This document shows positions 28,500 to 37,331 of a stretch of DNA of 64,000 nt, piece by piece. Position 1 is the stretch's first letter; each line of letters begins with the position of its first letter. The notes beneath the pieces are model-generated. The model searched no databases. It saw only the letters and a program-made list of their open reading frames with translations, and was not told where the DNA came from. The stretch is from contig JAEWYP010000069.1 in NCBI GenBank assembly GCA_023395615.1, positions 8,678 through 72,677 on the forward strand. Reading direction: 5' to 3'. Source of the stretch: Bacillota bacterium (GTDB lineage Bacteria; Bacillota; Clostridia; Christensenellales; Aristaeellaceae). A program made the position numbers and the translations under genes.

Positions 28500-28913
28500 C
28501 GTCTAAGAAATTTCTGCGATTGATCCTGAGCAGAATGGAACGGATTGGGATCGGAAAACCGCCAGGTTTCGGGAAAAGGAAATCGGGAAAAACGGTGATG
28601 CGGATCCGCTTTCTGAAGGAGCAAAGAAAATCGTTGAGGGAGCCGCATACGGAAGGGAAGCGAGCTGGAATCTGTCTCTCAGGAATGTTGGCGAACGTAA
28701 AAAGCTGCAGACGGAACGTGATCACGTTCGCTGCAGCGAATTTTAGTACAATGATCAAAGAACGAAGATACAGATCTTGATACTGTTTTTCGCATATCAG
28801 AGCGATGAGGCAGGGCGGATACGCTGTTGGGTGATCAGCGTGGCAAGACAGACGTGATATGATCTCCGGCAATTACGCTCACGGCATGGAACTGTGAGTT
28901 GATAGAAACGGGC
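28500..28913. other. Intergenic region with a long palindrome
   Basis: No supported gene. An 86-codon plus-strand frame at 28520-28780 has no ribosome site and no recognisable sequence. At 28704-28737 there is a palindrome: CTGCAG arms at both ends around a perfect GAACGTGATCACGTTC core. It could be the terminator of rsfS or an operator. Confidence 0.5.
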
Positions 28914-29291
28914 TCAGTGCAGCGCCGAAGATTCCTCATTCTCATCGAAGGGCAGGGGAATCCGATTGCCGTCATGCTCCCAAAGCTTTTCCAGTCGGTA
29001 AAACTCACGCTCCTGCGTGTGAAAAAGGTGTACCAGCAGCGTACCGTAATCCAGTACGATCCAGCGGGAATCGCGCTGACCATCCCGTCGCAAAAGGGGG
29101 ACGCCGGCTTCGGCCATTTTATCCTCCACTTCGTCTGCCAGCGTTTTCACCTGTAAAACGTTACGGCCACTGGCGATCAGCATCGAATCGGTAATCACGG
29201 TGAGGGCTGATACATCCAGCGCAACGATGTCCTGTGCTTTTTTTTGGTAGAGTGCTTCAGCGGCTTTGAGGAGGTTCTCTTTTCCTTCCAT
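28914..29291 (-). CDS. rsfS: Ribosome silencing factor RsfS
   Basis: A 125-residue RsfS (Iojap/DUF143) protein that binds uL14 on the 50S subunit and blocks joining with 30S during starvation. Family strings are KKAQDIVALDVSALTVITDSMLIASGRN, VKTLADEVEDKM and RWIVLDYGTLLVHLF. The start at 29291 follows AAAGGAG at 29302-29308 and lies 4 bp after the stop of the NadD-YqeK gene. The order nadD-yqeK-rsfS is the conserved Firmicute cluster. Confidence 0.95.
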   Translation of the reverse strand: MEGKENLLKAAEALYQKKAQDIVALDVSALTVITDSMLIASGRNVLQVKTLADEVEDKMAEAGVPLLRRDGQRDSRWIVLDYGTLLVHLFHTQEREFYRLEKLWEHDGNRIPLPFDENEESSALH

Positions 29292-29295
29292 CCGG

Positions 29296-30489
29296 TCAAT
29301 GCTCCTTTCCATTTTCCACCAGGCGTTCCAGCCAAAGGATCACGCGCTGGGTGGCGGGATGCAGCGTCTGCCGCTGCCGGGTTACGTATGCCTGCGTGGA
29401 GCGCAGGGAGTTTAACGTTGCCGCCGCAAGGTTCTCGTCCGCCAGCTGCCGCACTGCTTCCAGCGCCGGATAATAACGGCGGCCCGGCTCAATCTTATCG
29501 GCCAGATACAGCACCATGTCGGCGGGCAGCATTCCGACCCGCCCGGTGGTATGGCAGCGTATAGCGGAAAGGATATTGGGGTCGTGTATGCCATACTCCG
29601 TTTCAGCCAGCACCGCGCCTACGGGGCCGTGCAGCATGTTTTCGCTGGCGAGGGTTTCTTTATCCAGCAGCAACCGCTGTTCCCGGGCGATACGCTGCTG
29701 TGTCTGAAGCGGCATGCACTTGGCACAGTCATGCACCAGCCCCGCCAACTCGCAGGATTCCTCGTTCAGCCTGTGGAGATGCGCCAACCGCCTCGCCGTG
29801 GCAGCGACCAGCAGGGAGTGGAGCAGACGCTTCTCGCTCAGAGCATCTCGCAGTTTTGGGTATATGGCGGCCGCGCCCGCAGGCGCCGGGGAAACGCCAT
29901 ACAGCCCCATGATGCGGATGTACTCGTACACCTGCAGCGGCAACTCCGGCGGGATTTCCCCGGAGGCAAGCCGGCTGCGTACGGAAGAAGCGCTGATGTC
30001 CTGCGGCGGAAGCGAGAGATACCAGAATTTGGCCCCTCTCGCTTCCAGCGAGCGTACTATCGGGTGGTTGCTGGCGTCCTGCGTGAAGCGGCGGAACACC
30101 AGAAATGTGCACAGTTGAAACACGCGATCAGGTTCCCGCCAGTTCACCAGATCCAGCAGAGTATCTTCACCGACGATATAAAAAAGTTCCGCGTCCGGCA
30201 GCTGGCGGTGCAGCTGCGTTAGCGTATCCACCGTGTAGGTAACGCCGACACGGTCCACTTCCATTCGCGATGCGCTAAAGCGCGGCTCCCGGAGCGTCGC
30301 CAGGCGCGTCATCTCAAAACGATGTTCAGCATCCGCTAATCCTTCGCGTTTGTGGGGCGGGTTGCCCGTCGGGAGAAAAAGGATCCGGTCCAGCCTGGCT
30401 TCATCCAGCGCGCAGGCGGCAATGGCTAAATGGCGTTCATGGATCGGGTTAAAGCTTCCGCCCATGAGGCCGATGCGTTCCTTCGCCAC
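29296..30489 (-). CDS. nadD-yqeK: Fused nicotinate-nucleotide adenylyltransferase and YqeK HD hydrolase
   Basis: A 397-residue fusion. Residues 1-200 are NadD, which makes nicotinate adenine dinucleotide: GGSFNPIHERHLAIA at the start, with HERH where most NadD have HxGH, and ISASSVRSRLASGE as the second motif. Residues ~215-397 are YqeK, an HD-domain hydrolase active on diadenosine tetraphosphate in relatives: RLLHSLLVAATARRLA, LAGLVHDCAK (the HD pair), HGPVGAVLA and IRCHTTGR. In Bacillus the two are separate neighbouring genes. The start is taken as GTG at 30489, preceded by AAGGGGG; an ATG at 30516 would add nine residues. rsfS follows 4 bp later. Confidence 0.92.
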   Translation of the reverse strand: MAKERIGLMGGSFNPIHERHLAIAACALDEARLDRILFLPTGNPPHKREGLADAEHRFEMTRLATLREPRFSASRMEVDRVGVTYTVDTLTQLHRQLPDAELFYIVGEDTLLDLVNWREPDRVFQLCTFLVFRRFTQDASNHPIVRSLEARGAKFWYLSLPPQDISASSVRSRLASGEIPPELPLQVYEYIRIMGLYGVSPAPAGAAAIYPKLRDALSEKRLLHSLLVAATARRLAHLHRLNEESCELAGLVHDCAKCMPLQTQQRIAREQRLLLDKETLASENMLHGPVGAVLAETEYGIHDPNILSAIRCHTTGRVGMLPADMVLYLADKIEPGRRYYPALEAVRQLADENLAAATLNSLRSTQAYVTRQRQTLHPATQRVILWLERLVENGKEH

Positions 30490-30559
30490 TTCCGCGCCCC
30501 CTTCCGTTTCCCTCATTATACCTGAAAATCACGCAAAGGGAAAGCGCATTCCCTAAAAA

Positions 30560-30569
30560 ACGTATACGT
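30560..30569. promoter_or_regulatory. Candidate LacI-family operator
   Basis: ACGTATACGT is a perfect 10-bp palindrome 7 bp upstream of the -35 of the LacI-type gene. It could bind the regulator's own product. Confidence 0.35.
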
Positions 30570-30576
30570 AACCGCG

Positions 30577-30605
30577 TTGACAGCCTATCCGGGAACCGTT
30601 ATAAT
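30577..30605 (+). promoter_or_regulatory. Promoter of the LacI-type regulator
   Basis: TTGACA (30577-30582), 17-bp spacer and TATAAT (30600-30605), a perfect consensus. Confidence 0.9.
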
Positions 30606-30644
30606 TCCGGGTGTCTGGAACCGTTTTCACTACAGGAGGGGCTT

Positions 30645-31742
30645 ATGAAAAGCGTTAACATACAGGATATTGCCCGCGAAGCAGGCGTTGGCAAAGCGAC
30701 GGTTTCGCGGGTGATTAACGGCAAAGGATATGTAAGCCGGGATACGGCCGCGAAGATCAGGGCAGTGATGGAGCGCTATCATTATCAGCCTTCCGCGTTG
30801 GCGCGAAGCCTGTCCAAACAGGAAAGCGACGCCATCGGGCTCATTATCCCTGAGGCGAACAACCCCTTCTTTTCCGGGTTGCTGACTGGGATCAGCGAAG
30901 TGATGGATCAGTGCGGTTACACGCTGATCCTGCGCACCTCTGGTAACGAGCCGGAACGTGATTTTCGTGCGCTTGAGGCGATGCGCTGCCAGCGTGTAAA
31001 GGGCTTGATCTATGTACCCGCGTGTAATTATGAAGACGAAACGGATTTTGCGGAGATGCTCTCCCGGCTGAACGACCTGGATGGGCCGTATGTGGTGCTG
31101 GATCGGCCGATTCGCCGCCTGGATTGCGATTGCGTGCTCAGTGATAACTTCAGCGGCGCATACGCGGCAACCGATGCGCTGATTCGTGCGGGACACCGCG
31201 AGATCGGCGTGATTGCGGGGAACACCCAGCTCCAGATTGGGCGGGAACGGGTGAATGGTTACCGTGAGGCAATGCAGAAAAACGGACTGCCCCTGCGCGA
31301 GCCGTATCTCCTGACCGGCACCTTTGACCAGCAGGAAGCCTACCGCCGCGTCAGGGAGCTAATGGATACGGCGGAACGCCCGACGGCGTTTTTTATCGCC
31401 AATAATCACAGTGAGATCGGCTTTCTTAATGCGATACGGGACGCGAAAAGGAAGATTCCGGAGGATGTGGCGTTCGTTGGCTTCGACGAACTGCCTGGAC
31501 AGATGATCTTCGGCCTGCCGTTCAGCTGCCTGGACCGTGAGGTAACGCAGTTGGGGGCGAAAGCCGCCCGGCTGCTGGTGCGCCGCTTTGAAGAACCGAG
31601 CCGGCCGGCGGAACGTATGGTGGTCGTGCCGCGGCTGTCGTTGCGCGGTTCTGAAAAATATCCGAACCACCTGTCTGGGGTCAGAGAAGAACCATCCTCT
31701 GTACAGGAAACCCTGCTCGATCGGCGGTTTGGAGCACTCTGA
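30645..31742 (+). CDS. LacI/GalR-family transcriptional regulator
   Basis: A 365-residue repressor. The N-terminal HTH is NIQDIAREAGVGKATVSRVI (residues 5-24) with the hinge helix SALARSLSKQ near 51, then a periplasmic-binding-protein-like effector domain: AIGLIIPEANNPFF, YVVLDRP, GVIAGNTQLQIGRERVNGYREAM and VAFVGFDELP. The C-terminal ~30 residues (ending in LLDRRFGAL) extend past the usual domain end. AGGAGGGG precedes the ATG. It is followed by a terminator, so it is transcribed apart from the receptor/kinase genes, but its place at the head of the sugar region suggests that it controls them. Confidence 0.93.
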   Translation: MKSVNIQDIAREAGVGKATVSRVINGKGYVSRDTAAKIRAVMERYHYQPSALARSLSKQESDAIGLIIPEANNPFFSGLLTGISEVMDQCGYTLILRTSGNEPERDFRALEAMRCQRVKGLIYVPACNYEDETDFAEMLSRLNDLDGPYVVLDRPIRRLDCDCVLSDNFSGAYAATDALIRAGHREIGVIAGNTQLQIGRERVNGYREAMQKNGLPLREPYLLTGTFDQQEAYRRVRELMDTAERPTAFFIANNHSEIGFLNAIRDAKRKIPEDVAFVGFDELPGQMIFGLPFSCLDREVTQLGAKAARLLVRRFEEPSRPAERMVVVPRLSLRGSEKYPNHLSGVREEPSSVQETLLDRRFGAL

Positions 31743-31758
31743 CATCCACTGGACCGGC

Positions 31759-31789
31759 AGAAGAGTACGCGAATGCGTACTCTTCTTTT
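31759..31789 (+). terminator. Terminator after the LacI-type gene
   Basis: AGAAGAGTACGC (31759-31770) pairs with GCGTACTCTTCT (31775-31786) around GAAT, followed by TTTG. Confidence 0.82.
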
Positions 31790-31800
31790 GTACGGACTGC

Positions 31801-31829
31801 TTGTGAGGTGTGCTGGTTGGTGCTACAAT
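31801..31829 (+). promoter_or_regulatory. Promoter of the receptor/kinase/regulator operon
   Basis: TTGTGA (31801-31806), 17-bp spacer and TACAAT (31824-31829), just past the preceding terminator. Confidence 0.65.
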
Positions 31830-31905
31830 AGGGCAAAAGCGGCCAAAGAAGCCAAACGAAAAAATGCCCGGAACCGACGTTAGGCGAAACGGGGAGGAAC
31901 GAAGT

Positions 31906-32898
31906 TTGAGAAGTAGATTCCGTCTGATTGGGACGATCACGATGATATGCCTTGCCTGCCTGTTGCTGCTGAACGGTTGCGCGCCTTCCGCGCCTTCGGC
32001 GGATAGTACGGCGGACGCCTCACAGGTACTGTTGGGCTTTTCCCAACTGGGATCGGAAAGCGCATGGCGTTTAGGCAATACCAAGTCCGTTCAGGATGCT
32101 GCCAAACGGGCGGGTGTTCGCCTGATGTATGAAAACGCAGAACAGAAACAGGAAAATCAGATCAAGGCGATCCGTTCTTTTATCGCGTATCAGGTGGATG
32201 TGATCGCTTTTTCACCCATCGTGGAGGACGGATGGGATAATGTGCTGACCGAAGCAAAAAAGGCCGGGATACCCGTGCTGATTACCGACCGCCAGATTAA
32301 GACCAGCGACAACAGCCTGTATGTGGGCTTTGTCGGCTCCGACTTTACGGAGGAAGGCCGCAAGGCCGGGCAGTTTGTGCAAAAGCGCATGGCGGATGCA
32401 AACCATGTGAATATTGTGGAAATTTCCGGAACGGTTGATTCCACACCGATGCGGCAGCGCGGCGCGGGTTTTCGGGAAGTGCTGGAAGGGGATAGCCGTT
32501 TTCAGATCATCGAAAGCGTATCGGGCGACTTCCTGCGCTCCAAAGGCAAGGAATGTATGCAGGGCTTGCTGGCGAGGCACAAAGACATAGACGTGCTTTA
32601 CTCCCATAACGACGCGATGACGTTGGGCGCGATCGAGGCGATCGAGGAGGCAGGGCTGACCCCCGGTAAGGATATTGTGATTGTGACCGTGGACGGCGAG
32701 CAAAAGGCGATCGACCTGCTGAAACAGGGTAAAATTAACTGCGTCGTGGAATGCACACCGCTGATCGGGGATGTGATTATGATGCTGGCTAAGAAACTGG
32801 CAGCCGGGGAGTCCATTCCCCGTGAAACCTTCTCTCAGGAAAAAGTGTTTTCGGAATTTGATACGAACCTGAACAGCCTGCCCCCCAGGGAATACTGA
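31906..32898 (+). CDS. Lipoprotein sugar-binding receptor next to a sensor kinase
   Basis: A 330-residue periplasmic-binding-protein-fold lipoprotein. The signal peptide ends in a lipobox LNGC (Cys near residue 24), so it is anchored on the outer face of the membrane. The mature part (LLGFSQLGSESAWR, VDVIAFSPIVEDGWDNVL, PVLITDRQI, YSHNDAMTLGAIEAIEEAG) belongs to the type I sugar receptors of the YtfQ/ribose group and is clearly paralogous to the receptor at 36207. It uses TTG at 31906 with GGGGAGG 8 nt upstream. It ends 2 bp before the YesM-like kinase gene, with no transporter gene attached. I infer a sensing rather than a transport role. Confidence 0.88.
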   Translation: MRSRFRLIGTITMICLACLLLLNGCAPSAPSADSTADASQVLLGFSQLGSESAWRLGNTKSVQDAAKRAGVRLMYENAEQKQENQIKAIRSFIAYQVDVIAFSPIVEDGWDNVLTEAKKAGIPVLITDRQIKTSDNSLYVGFVGSDFTEEGRKAGQFVQKRMADANHVNIVEISGTVDSTPMRQRGAGFREVLEGDSRFQIIESVSGDFLRSKGKECMQGLLARHKDIDVLYSHNDAMTLGAIEAIEEAGLTPGKDIVIVTVDGEQKAIDLLKQGKINCVVECTPLIGDVIMMLAKKLAAGESIPRETFSQEKVFSEFDTNLNSLPPREY

Positions 32899-32900
32899 CG

Positions 32901-34379
32901 ATGCGCGCGCTGTTTGACCGGGTTTTCAACCGGATGGGCATGGGCGAGAGCCTTGCCAAGCGCCTGCGGTTCAGCTTTATGGTGATTCTTGCCCTGATGT
33001 TGATTCCCGCGCTGGTCAGCATCTGGACGATGCGCACTTATGCGGACAGTTATCATCAGGCCATTATGCAGGTGGAGAGCGTTTCCTCGCTTAAGCCTGT
33101 GGTCAATTCGGGGATTCCGGACGAAATGTGGAGCATTGTCGCCGGAAGAATCACGTTTGCGGAAGGGCAGCAGTACGTGATGATGGGAGAGATTAACCAT
33201 ACTCTGGAAACGTTGATGACTACCGCTTCGGGCGGCAATTCCATCGAGCTGACCGTGGCGCGCCGAACGATGGATACCCTGAAAAGTTATATAGACCGCA
33301 TGGGGGAACAGATCGCGGAGGGTGCGCCAGTCGCCGACAACGAAGCTTTGCTGGACGAGGTGCGCAGTGTGTCTTCTCTCGTGGGGGATATGTTGGAGCA
33401 GTATATTACCGTAGAAATTAGCGAAACGACGGAAACCAGCCGCCAGATGCAGCAGCAACTGCTCTTTATTGTGTGGATGATGGCGCTTCTGCTGGCCATT
33501 ACGTTCGTTTTTGCGATATTGGCGCAGCGTTCGCTATCCCGAACCATCCGAACGCCGATCGCTACATTGGAACGCTTCGCGGGGGCGATTGCGGAGGGCG
33601 ACCTGCAGGCGCGCGTGGAACGGCCGGAGGTGCTGGAACTGCGGGGCCTGGCTGAAAGCCTGAACGTGATGGCGGGCAAGCTGCAACGGCTGATTGACGA
33701 GAACCGCCGGGAACAGGAAAACCTGAAACGAAGCGAGTTGCGTACCCTGCAGGCGCAGATTGCCCCGCACTTTCTGTATAACACGCTGGACGCGATCGTG
33801 TGGATGGCTGAAGCGCAGCGCACCGACGAAGTCATCCACATCACCAGAGCGCTTTCGGATTTTTTCCGCATCTCGCTTTCTCAGGGCAGGGACTGGATTC
33901 CGCTTTCTGATGAAATTAAGCATCTGCAGGGGTATCTGACCATCCAGAAAATCCGTTACCGGGATATTCTGGATTATGAAATTGATATTCCCCGCGAGTT
34001 TTACAATGAGCTGATCCTGAAACTGCTGCTGCAACCGTTGGTGGAAAACGCGATCTACCACGGTATTAAGCACCGGCGCGGGCGCGGTTTTATCCGCGTG
34101 AGCGGCCGGGAGGAGAACGGCAGGCTGGTGTTGGCCGTGGTCGATAACGGCGCCGGAATGTCCGCCGAGCGCTTGCGTCAGGTGCGCGAAAGTCTGAACA
34201 ATGATGCGCCGAACGAGGGTGAAGGCGGATGTTACGGGCTGTTTAACGTAAATAAGCGCATTCAGTTATATTATAACCAGTCGGAAGGCGTAAAGATCCA
34301 GAGCGATGAAAACGGGACGACGGTATCCCTCAGCGTGCCGTTCGGGAGGAAAGACGATGTTCAAGGTGTTTCTGGCTGA
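32901..34379 (+). CDS. YesM-like sensor histidine kinase
   Basis: A 492-residue kinase of the LytS/YesM group. TM1 lies near residues 27-46, the extracellular sensor segment spans ~47-192, TM2 ~193-215 and HAMP ~217-270. The His_kinase domain has the phospho-acceptor in LQAQIAPHFLYNTLDAI near 294, the ATP-binding site has LLQPLVENAIYHGI and VVDNGAGM, and GGCYGLFNVNKRI follows. The sensor segment is predicted mostly helical and lacks a dCache fold that I can recognise. Directly upstream is the receptor lipoprotein, which may present bound sugar to it. The C-terminus overlaps the regulator gene by 23 bp. Confidence 0.93.
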   Translation: MRALFDRVFNRMGMGESLAKRLRFSFMVILALMLIPALVSIWTMRTYADSYHQAIMQVESVSSLKPVVNSGIPDEMWSIVAGRITFAEGQQYVMMGEINHTLETLMTTASGGNSIELTVARRTMDTLKSYIDRMGEQIAEGAPVADNEALLDEVRSVSSLVGDMLEQYITVEISETTETSRQMQQQLLFIVWMMALLLAITFVFAILAQRSLSRTIRTPIATLERFAGAIAEGDLQARVERPEVLELRGLAESLNVMAGKLQRLIDENRREQENLKRSELRTLQAQIAPHFLYNTLDAIVWMAEAQRTDEVIHITRALSDFFRISLSQGRDWIPLSDEIKHLQGYLTIQKIRYRDILDYEIDIPREFYNELILKLLLQPLVENAIYHGIKHRRGRGFIRVSGREENGRLVLAVVDNGAGMSAERLRQVRESLNNDAPNEGEGGCYGLFNVNKRIQLYYNQSEGVKIQSDENGTTVSLSVPFGRKDDVQGVSG

Positions 34380-35943
34380 CGACGAGATTGTGGTACGGGA
34401 AGGGATCCGAAGTAATTTCCCCTGGGAACAGACTGATTTTGTGCTGGCAGGGGAGGCGCCGGATGGAGAAATGGCGCTGTCAATGCTGCAGGACATCAAA
34501 CCTGATATTTTGATTACCGATATCCGCATGCCCTTTATGGATGGGCTGGAGTTGTGCCGTGCCGTAAGTGTTTCCATGCCGTGGATGTATATCGTTATTT
34601 TAAGCGGATACGACGATTTTGCCTACGCGCGGGAAGCCATCTCACTGGGTGTGAAGGAATACCTGCTCAAGCCTGTAAGCGGGCAGGAACTTTTACAGGT
34701 GCTTAACCACATCGCGGATTGTATCCGGGAAGATAAACGCCGCCAGGACAACCTGCGCACGTACCGCGACCAGCTGGCTTCCTCCGGGCAGCTGCTGAAA
34801 GAACGGCTGCTGGGGGACCTGATCGCGGGAATCCCGGAAAACGAAGTGGTGGAGCGCGGCCGCGCCCTGCAAATGAGCCTGACCGCCGGACGATACCTGA
34901 CAATGGTTGTAGAACTGAGCCGCGAGCCGGTGAGCGCGGAGGAAACTCGCGCCGCCGAAAGCCTGCTGTGCCGGCTGGCGAAAAGCAGCGGGGGAACGGT
35001 TTGCATGTGCCAGGTGCAGGGACGGTTTGTAATGCTGGTAATGGGCGACGACGACGCGGATATTGAGGAACGCACCTACGGTCTGGCCCAGGCGGCGAAG
35101 TTTGATGTGGAACGCAACACCAGCCTGAAACCACTGATCGCGATCGGCACCACGGTACGAACGCTTAAGGAAGTGCCGCACTCCTACGCGGACGCCAGCG
35201 CATTGCTGCGGACCCTGCACGAAGCGGAAAATCTGAACCGTGACCGCCGGATCGTGGGCGTGCTGGATATTGTGCCGCAGGAAAGCCTGTCACTGGTTAA
35301 CGTAAAGGTGCCGCAGATTTTTGAAAAACTCCGTAATGCCAACATGGCGGAAATTGACGGGATTCTGTCTGATTATACCCGCTCCATCGGGCAAACGGCG
35401 GCGCAGAGCAAGCTGATGGTAAACTATATCTTTGTGGATATTGTGCTGTCCGCATCGCGAATTATCCGGGACTGTGGCGGCGACCCGCAACGGATCATTC
35501 CTTCGGCGTTCCGGCCGGATGGGCAGAGCGCCGCAGTTTCCACGCTGGACGAGGCAATGGCGACCGCGCGGGACCTGCTGCGAACGGCTCTTGCTTACCG
35601 CGACGAACAGGGGTCGGTCCGCTACGGCGTGGTAATTCGCAAGGCGAAAGCTTTTATCGACGAGCGTTTTTCCAACCCGGACCTCACTCTGCGCGAAGTG
35701 GCGGAACATGTGTCGCTTAGCAACAACCATTTTTGTACGGTCTTCTCCCAGGAAACAGGGGTTACCTTTACAGAATATCTCACGTCGGTTCGGCTGGCCC
35801 GTGCGAAGGAACTGCTTCGCGACCAGCAGATGCGCACATCGGACGTAGCTTTCGCCGTGGGGTACAACGACCCGCACTATTTCAGTTATTTATTTAAGAA
35901 GAATACGGGGATGTCTCCCCGCGATTATCGTAAAGGGGATTGA
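34357..35943 (+). CDS. YesN-like response regulator with AraC DNA-binding domain
   Basis: A 528-residue regulator. The receiver domain (1-120) has ADDE near residue 7-10, phospho-acceptor Asp in ILITDIRMPFMDG near 55, and Lys in YLLKPV near 105. A long middle region (~130-410) resembles the linker found in YesN proteins. The C-terminus is a two-HTH AraC domain (~425-528): FSNPDLTLREVAEHVSLSNN, then TSDVAFAVGYNDPHYFSYLF and MSPRDYRK. The start at 34357 has GGGAGG upstream and lies inside the kinase gene, which is typical for these coupled pairs. A probable target is the receptor promoter near 36100-36150. Confidence 0.95.
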   Translation: MFKVFLADDEIVVREGIRSNFPWEQTDFVLAGEAPDGEMALSMLQDIKPDILITDIRMPFMDGLELCRAVSVSMPWMYIVILSGYDDFAYAREAISLGVKEYLLKPVSGQELLQVLNHIADCIREDKRRQDNLRTYRDQLASSGQLLKERLLGDLIAGIPENEVVERGRALQMSLTAGRYLTMVVELSREPVSAEETRAAESLLCRLAKSSGGTVCMCQVQGRFVMLVMGDDDADIEERTYGLAQAAKFDVERNTSLKPLIAIGTTVRTLKEVPHSYADASALLRTLHEAENLNRDRRIVGVLDIVPQESLSLVNVKVPQIFEKLRNANMAEIDGILSDYTRSIGQTAAQSKLMVNYIFVDIVLSASRIIRDCGGDPQRIIPSAFRPDGQSAAVSTLDEAMATARDLLRTALAYRDEQGSVRYGVVIRKAKAFIDERFSNPDLTLREVAEHVSLSNNHFCTVFSQETGVTFTEYLTSVRLARAKELLRDQQMRTSDVAFAVGYNDPHYFSYLFKKNTGMSPRDYRKGD

Positions 35944-36101
35944 ACTTGGTCGGAAGGCCTTTGGATATGAGGATTTCCGCAAACACCCCCGATTCGCGGG
36001 GGAAGATTTTACCGGTAAATATTACCACATATCGGAAAAATATCACCGAACGTAACCGAGCGAAACAATGCGAAAAATAACTTCAAAAGAATTTTAACTT
36101 A

Positions 36102-36133
36102 TTCGGGAAACCACTGTCTTTTTTTCGGGAACC
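36102..36133 (+). promoter_or_regulatory. Direct repeats, likely binding site for the AraC-type regulator
   Basis: TTCGGGAAACC (36102-36112) and TTCGGGAACC (36124-36133) are tandem repeats with a 22-bp offset, about two helical turns. The second covers the -35 region upstream of a TACAAT (36142-36147); there is no good -35 hexamer, as expected of an activator-dependent promoter. Confidence 0.6.
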
Positions 36134-36141
36134 TCCTTCGT

Positions 36142-36147
36142 TACAAT
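36142..36147 (+). promoter_or_regulatory. -10 element of the sugar receptor gene
   Basis: TACAAT about 60 nt upstream of the receptor start codon. The -35 position is a T-run with poor consensus. Confidence 0.5.
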
Positions 36148-36206
36148 ACTAATAACAACGGGAAGTACGGACAGCTTTCCGAAAATAAACGAGGAGGTTC
36201 CCATCT

Positions 36207-37187
36207 ATGAAGAAACTGATTGCCATTCTGACGGCGTTGGTCATGGTGTTCGCACTGTGCTCCATCGCTGCCGCCGAGGACCTGATCAAGGTTGGTTATG
36301 CCCAGGTTGGCCACGAGTCCGACTGGCGCAATGCCAACACCGAAAACTACAAGGACGTTTTCTCCGCCGCGAACGGCTTTGACCTGAGCTTCGTGGATTG
36401 CGACAACGACAACGCGGTTCAGCTGGAAGCCGTCCGTAACTTCATCCAGCAGGGCCTTGATTACATCATCATCGCCCCCATCGAAACCGCTGGCTGGAAC
36501 ACCGTACTGAAGGAAGCCGCGGATGCCGGTATCCCCACGATCATCGCTGACCGCGCCGTGGATGCTGACGAGTCCGAGTATACCGCCCGTGAAGGAACCG
36601 ACATGGTCAAGGAAGGCGAAACCGCCGGTAATTGGCTGGCCGAATACCTGGGCGGCAAAGAAGCCAACATCCTTGTGATCGAAGGCTCCGTAGGCGCTTC
36701 TGCGACGCTGGGCCGCACGGAAGGCTTTGCCAACATCATGAAGGATCATCCGGAATGGAAGATCGTAGACAGCCAGAGCGGCGACTTCACCCAGGCTGGC
36801 GGCCAGCAGGTGATGGAGAGCTACCTGAAGTCTTACCCGGGCCAGTTCAACGTTGTGGTTTGCCAGAACGATAACGAAGCCTACGGCGCGATGGACGCGA
36901 TGGACGCGGCCGGCGTGACCTACGGCGTTGGCAAAGACGTAACCCTGATCTCCTTTGATGCGACCCACGCGGGCCTGCAGGACACGCTGGACGGCAAAAT
37001 CAACTGCGACGTGGAATGCAACCCGATTCAGGCTGGCATTGTGAAGGACATCATCATGAAGCTGAAGGCTGGCGAGACCGTTGACAAGTTCACCCTCGTA
37101 GTGGACCAGGCCTTCGTTGCCCCGACCATCACCTCTCAGTATGCCACCACGATGACCCAGGAAGTGCTGGACGGCCGCGCGTACTAA
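36207..37187 (+). CDS. ytfQ: Sugar ABC transporter solute-binding protein (YtfQ-like)
   Basis: A 326-residue exported receptor with signal peptide MKKLIAILTALVMVFALCSIAAAE. A Cys precedes the cleavage region, but the context is not a clear lipobox. The mature protein has KVGYAQVGHESDWRNANTEN, YIIIAPIETAGWNTVLKEA, TIIADRAVDAD and VVVCQNDNEAYGAMDAMDAAG, matching galactofuranose/ribose-type receptors such as YtfQ. AACGAGGAGG precedes the ATG. It leads an operon with an ATPase and two permeases; a 12-bp hairpin after it probably lets most transcripts end here, giving receptor excess. Codon use looks highly optimised (GAA, GGC, AAC), consistent with high expression. Confidence 0.93.
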   Translation: MKKLIAILTALVMVFALCSIAAAEDLIKVGYAQVGHESDWRNANTENYKDVFSAANGFDLSFVDCDNDNAVQLEAVRNFIQQGLDYIIIAPIETAGWNTVLKEAADAGIPTIIADRAVDADESEYTAREGTDMVKEGETAGNWLAEYLGGKEANILVIEGSVGASATLGRTEGFANIMKDHPEWKIVDSQSGDFTQAGGQQVMESYLKSYPGQFNVVVCQNDNEAYGAMDAMDAAGVTYGVGKDVTLISFDATHAGLQDTLDGKINCDVECNPIQAGIVKDIIMKLKAGETVDKFTLVVDQAFVAPTITSQYATTMTQEVLDGRAY

Positions 37188-37233
37188 GCGACAGCCGCTA
37201 CCTTCCCTGAACCCAACCCATACGGGAACTGTG

Positions 37234-37276
37234 GAGAAGTGGGAGAGGGCGTACAGCTCCTCCCACTTCTCTTTAT
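37234..37276 (+). terminator. Attenuating hairpin between receptor and ATPase genes
   Basis: GAGAAGTGGGAG (37234-37245) pairs perfectly with CTCCCACTTCTC (37260-37271), loop of 14 nt, followed by TTTAT. The weak T-tract suits partial readthrough. Confidence 0.7.
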
Positions 37277-37331
37277 GAAGGCCGCAGGCGGCATGACGCC
37301 TGCCCCTTCACAAGAATGACGAAAGGAATGG

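Noticed and set aside
28520..28780. 86-codon plus-strand frame in the gene-poor stretch
   Set aside because: No ribosome site, Arg/Lys-rich random-looking sequence, and it spans the palindrome at 28704-28737.
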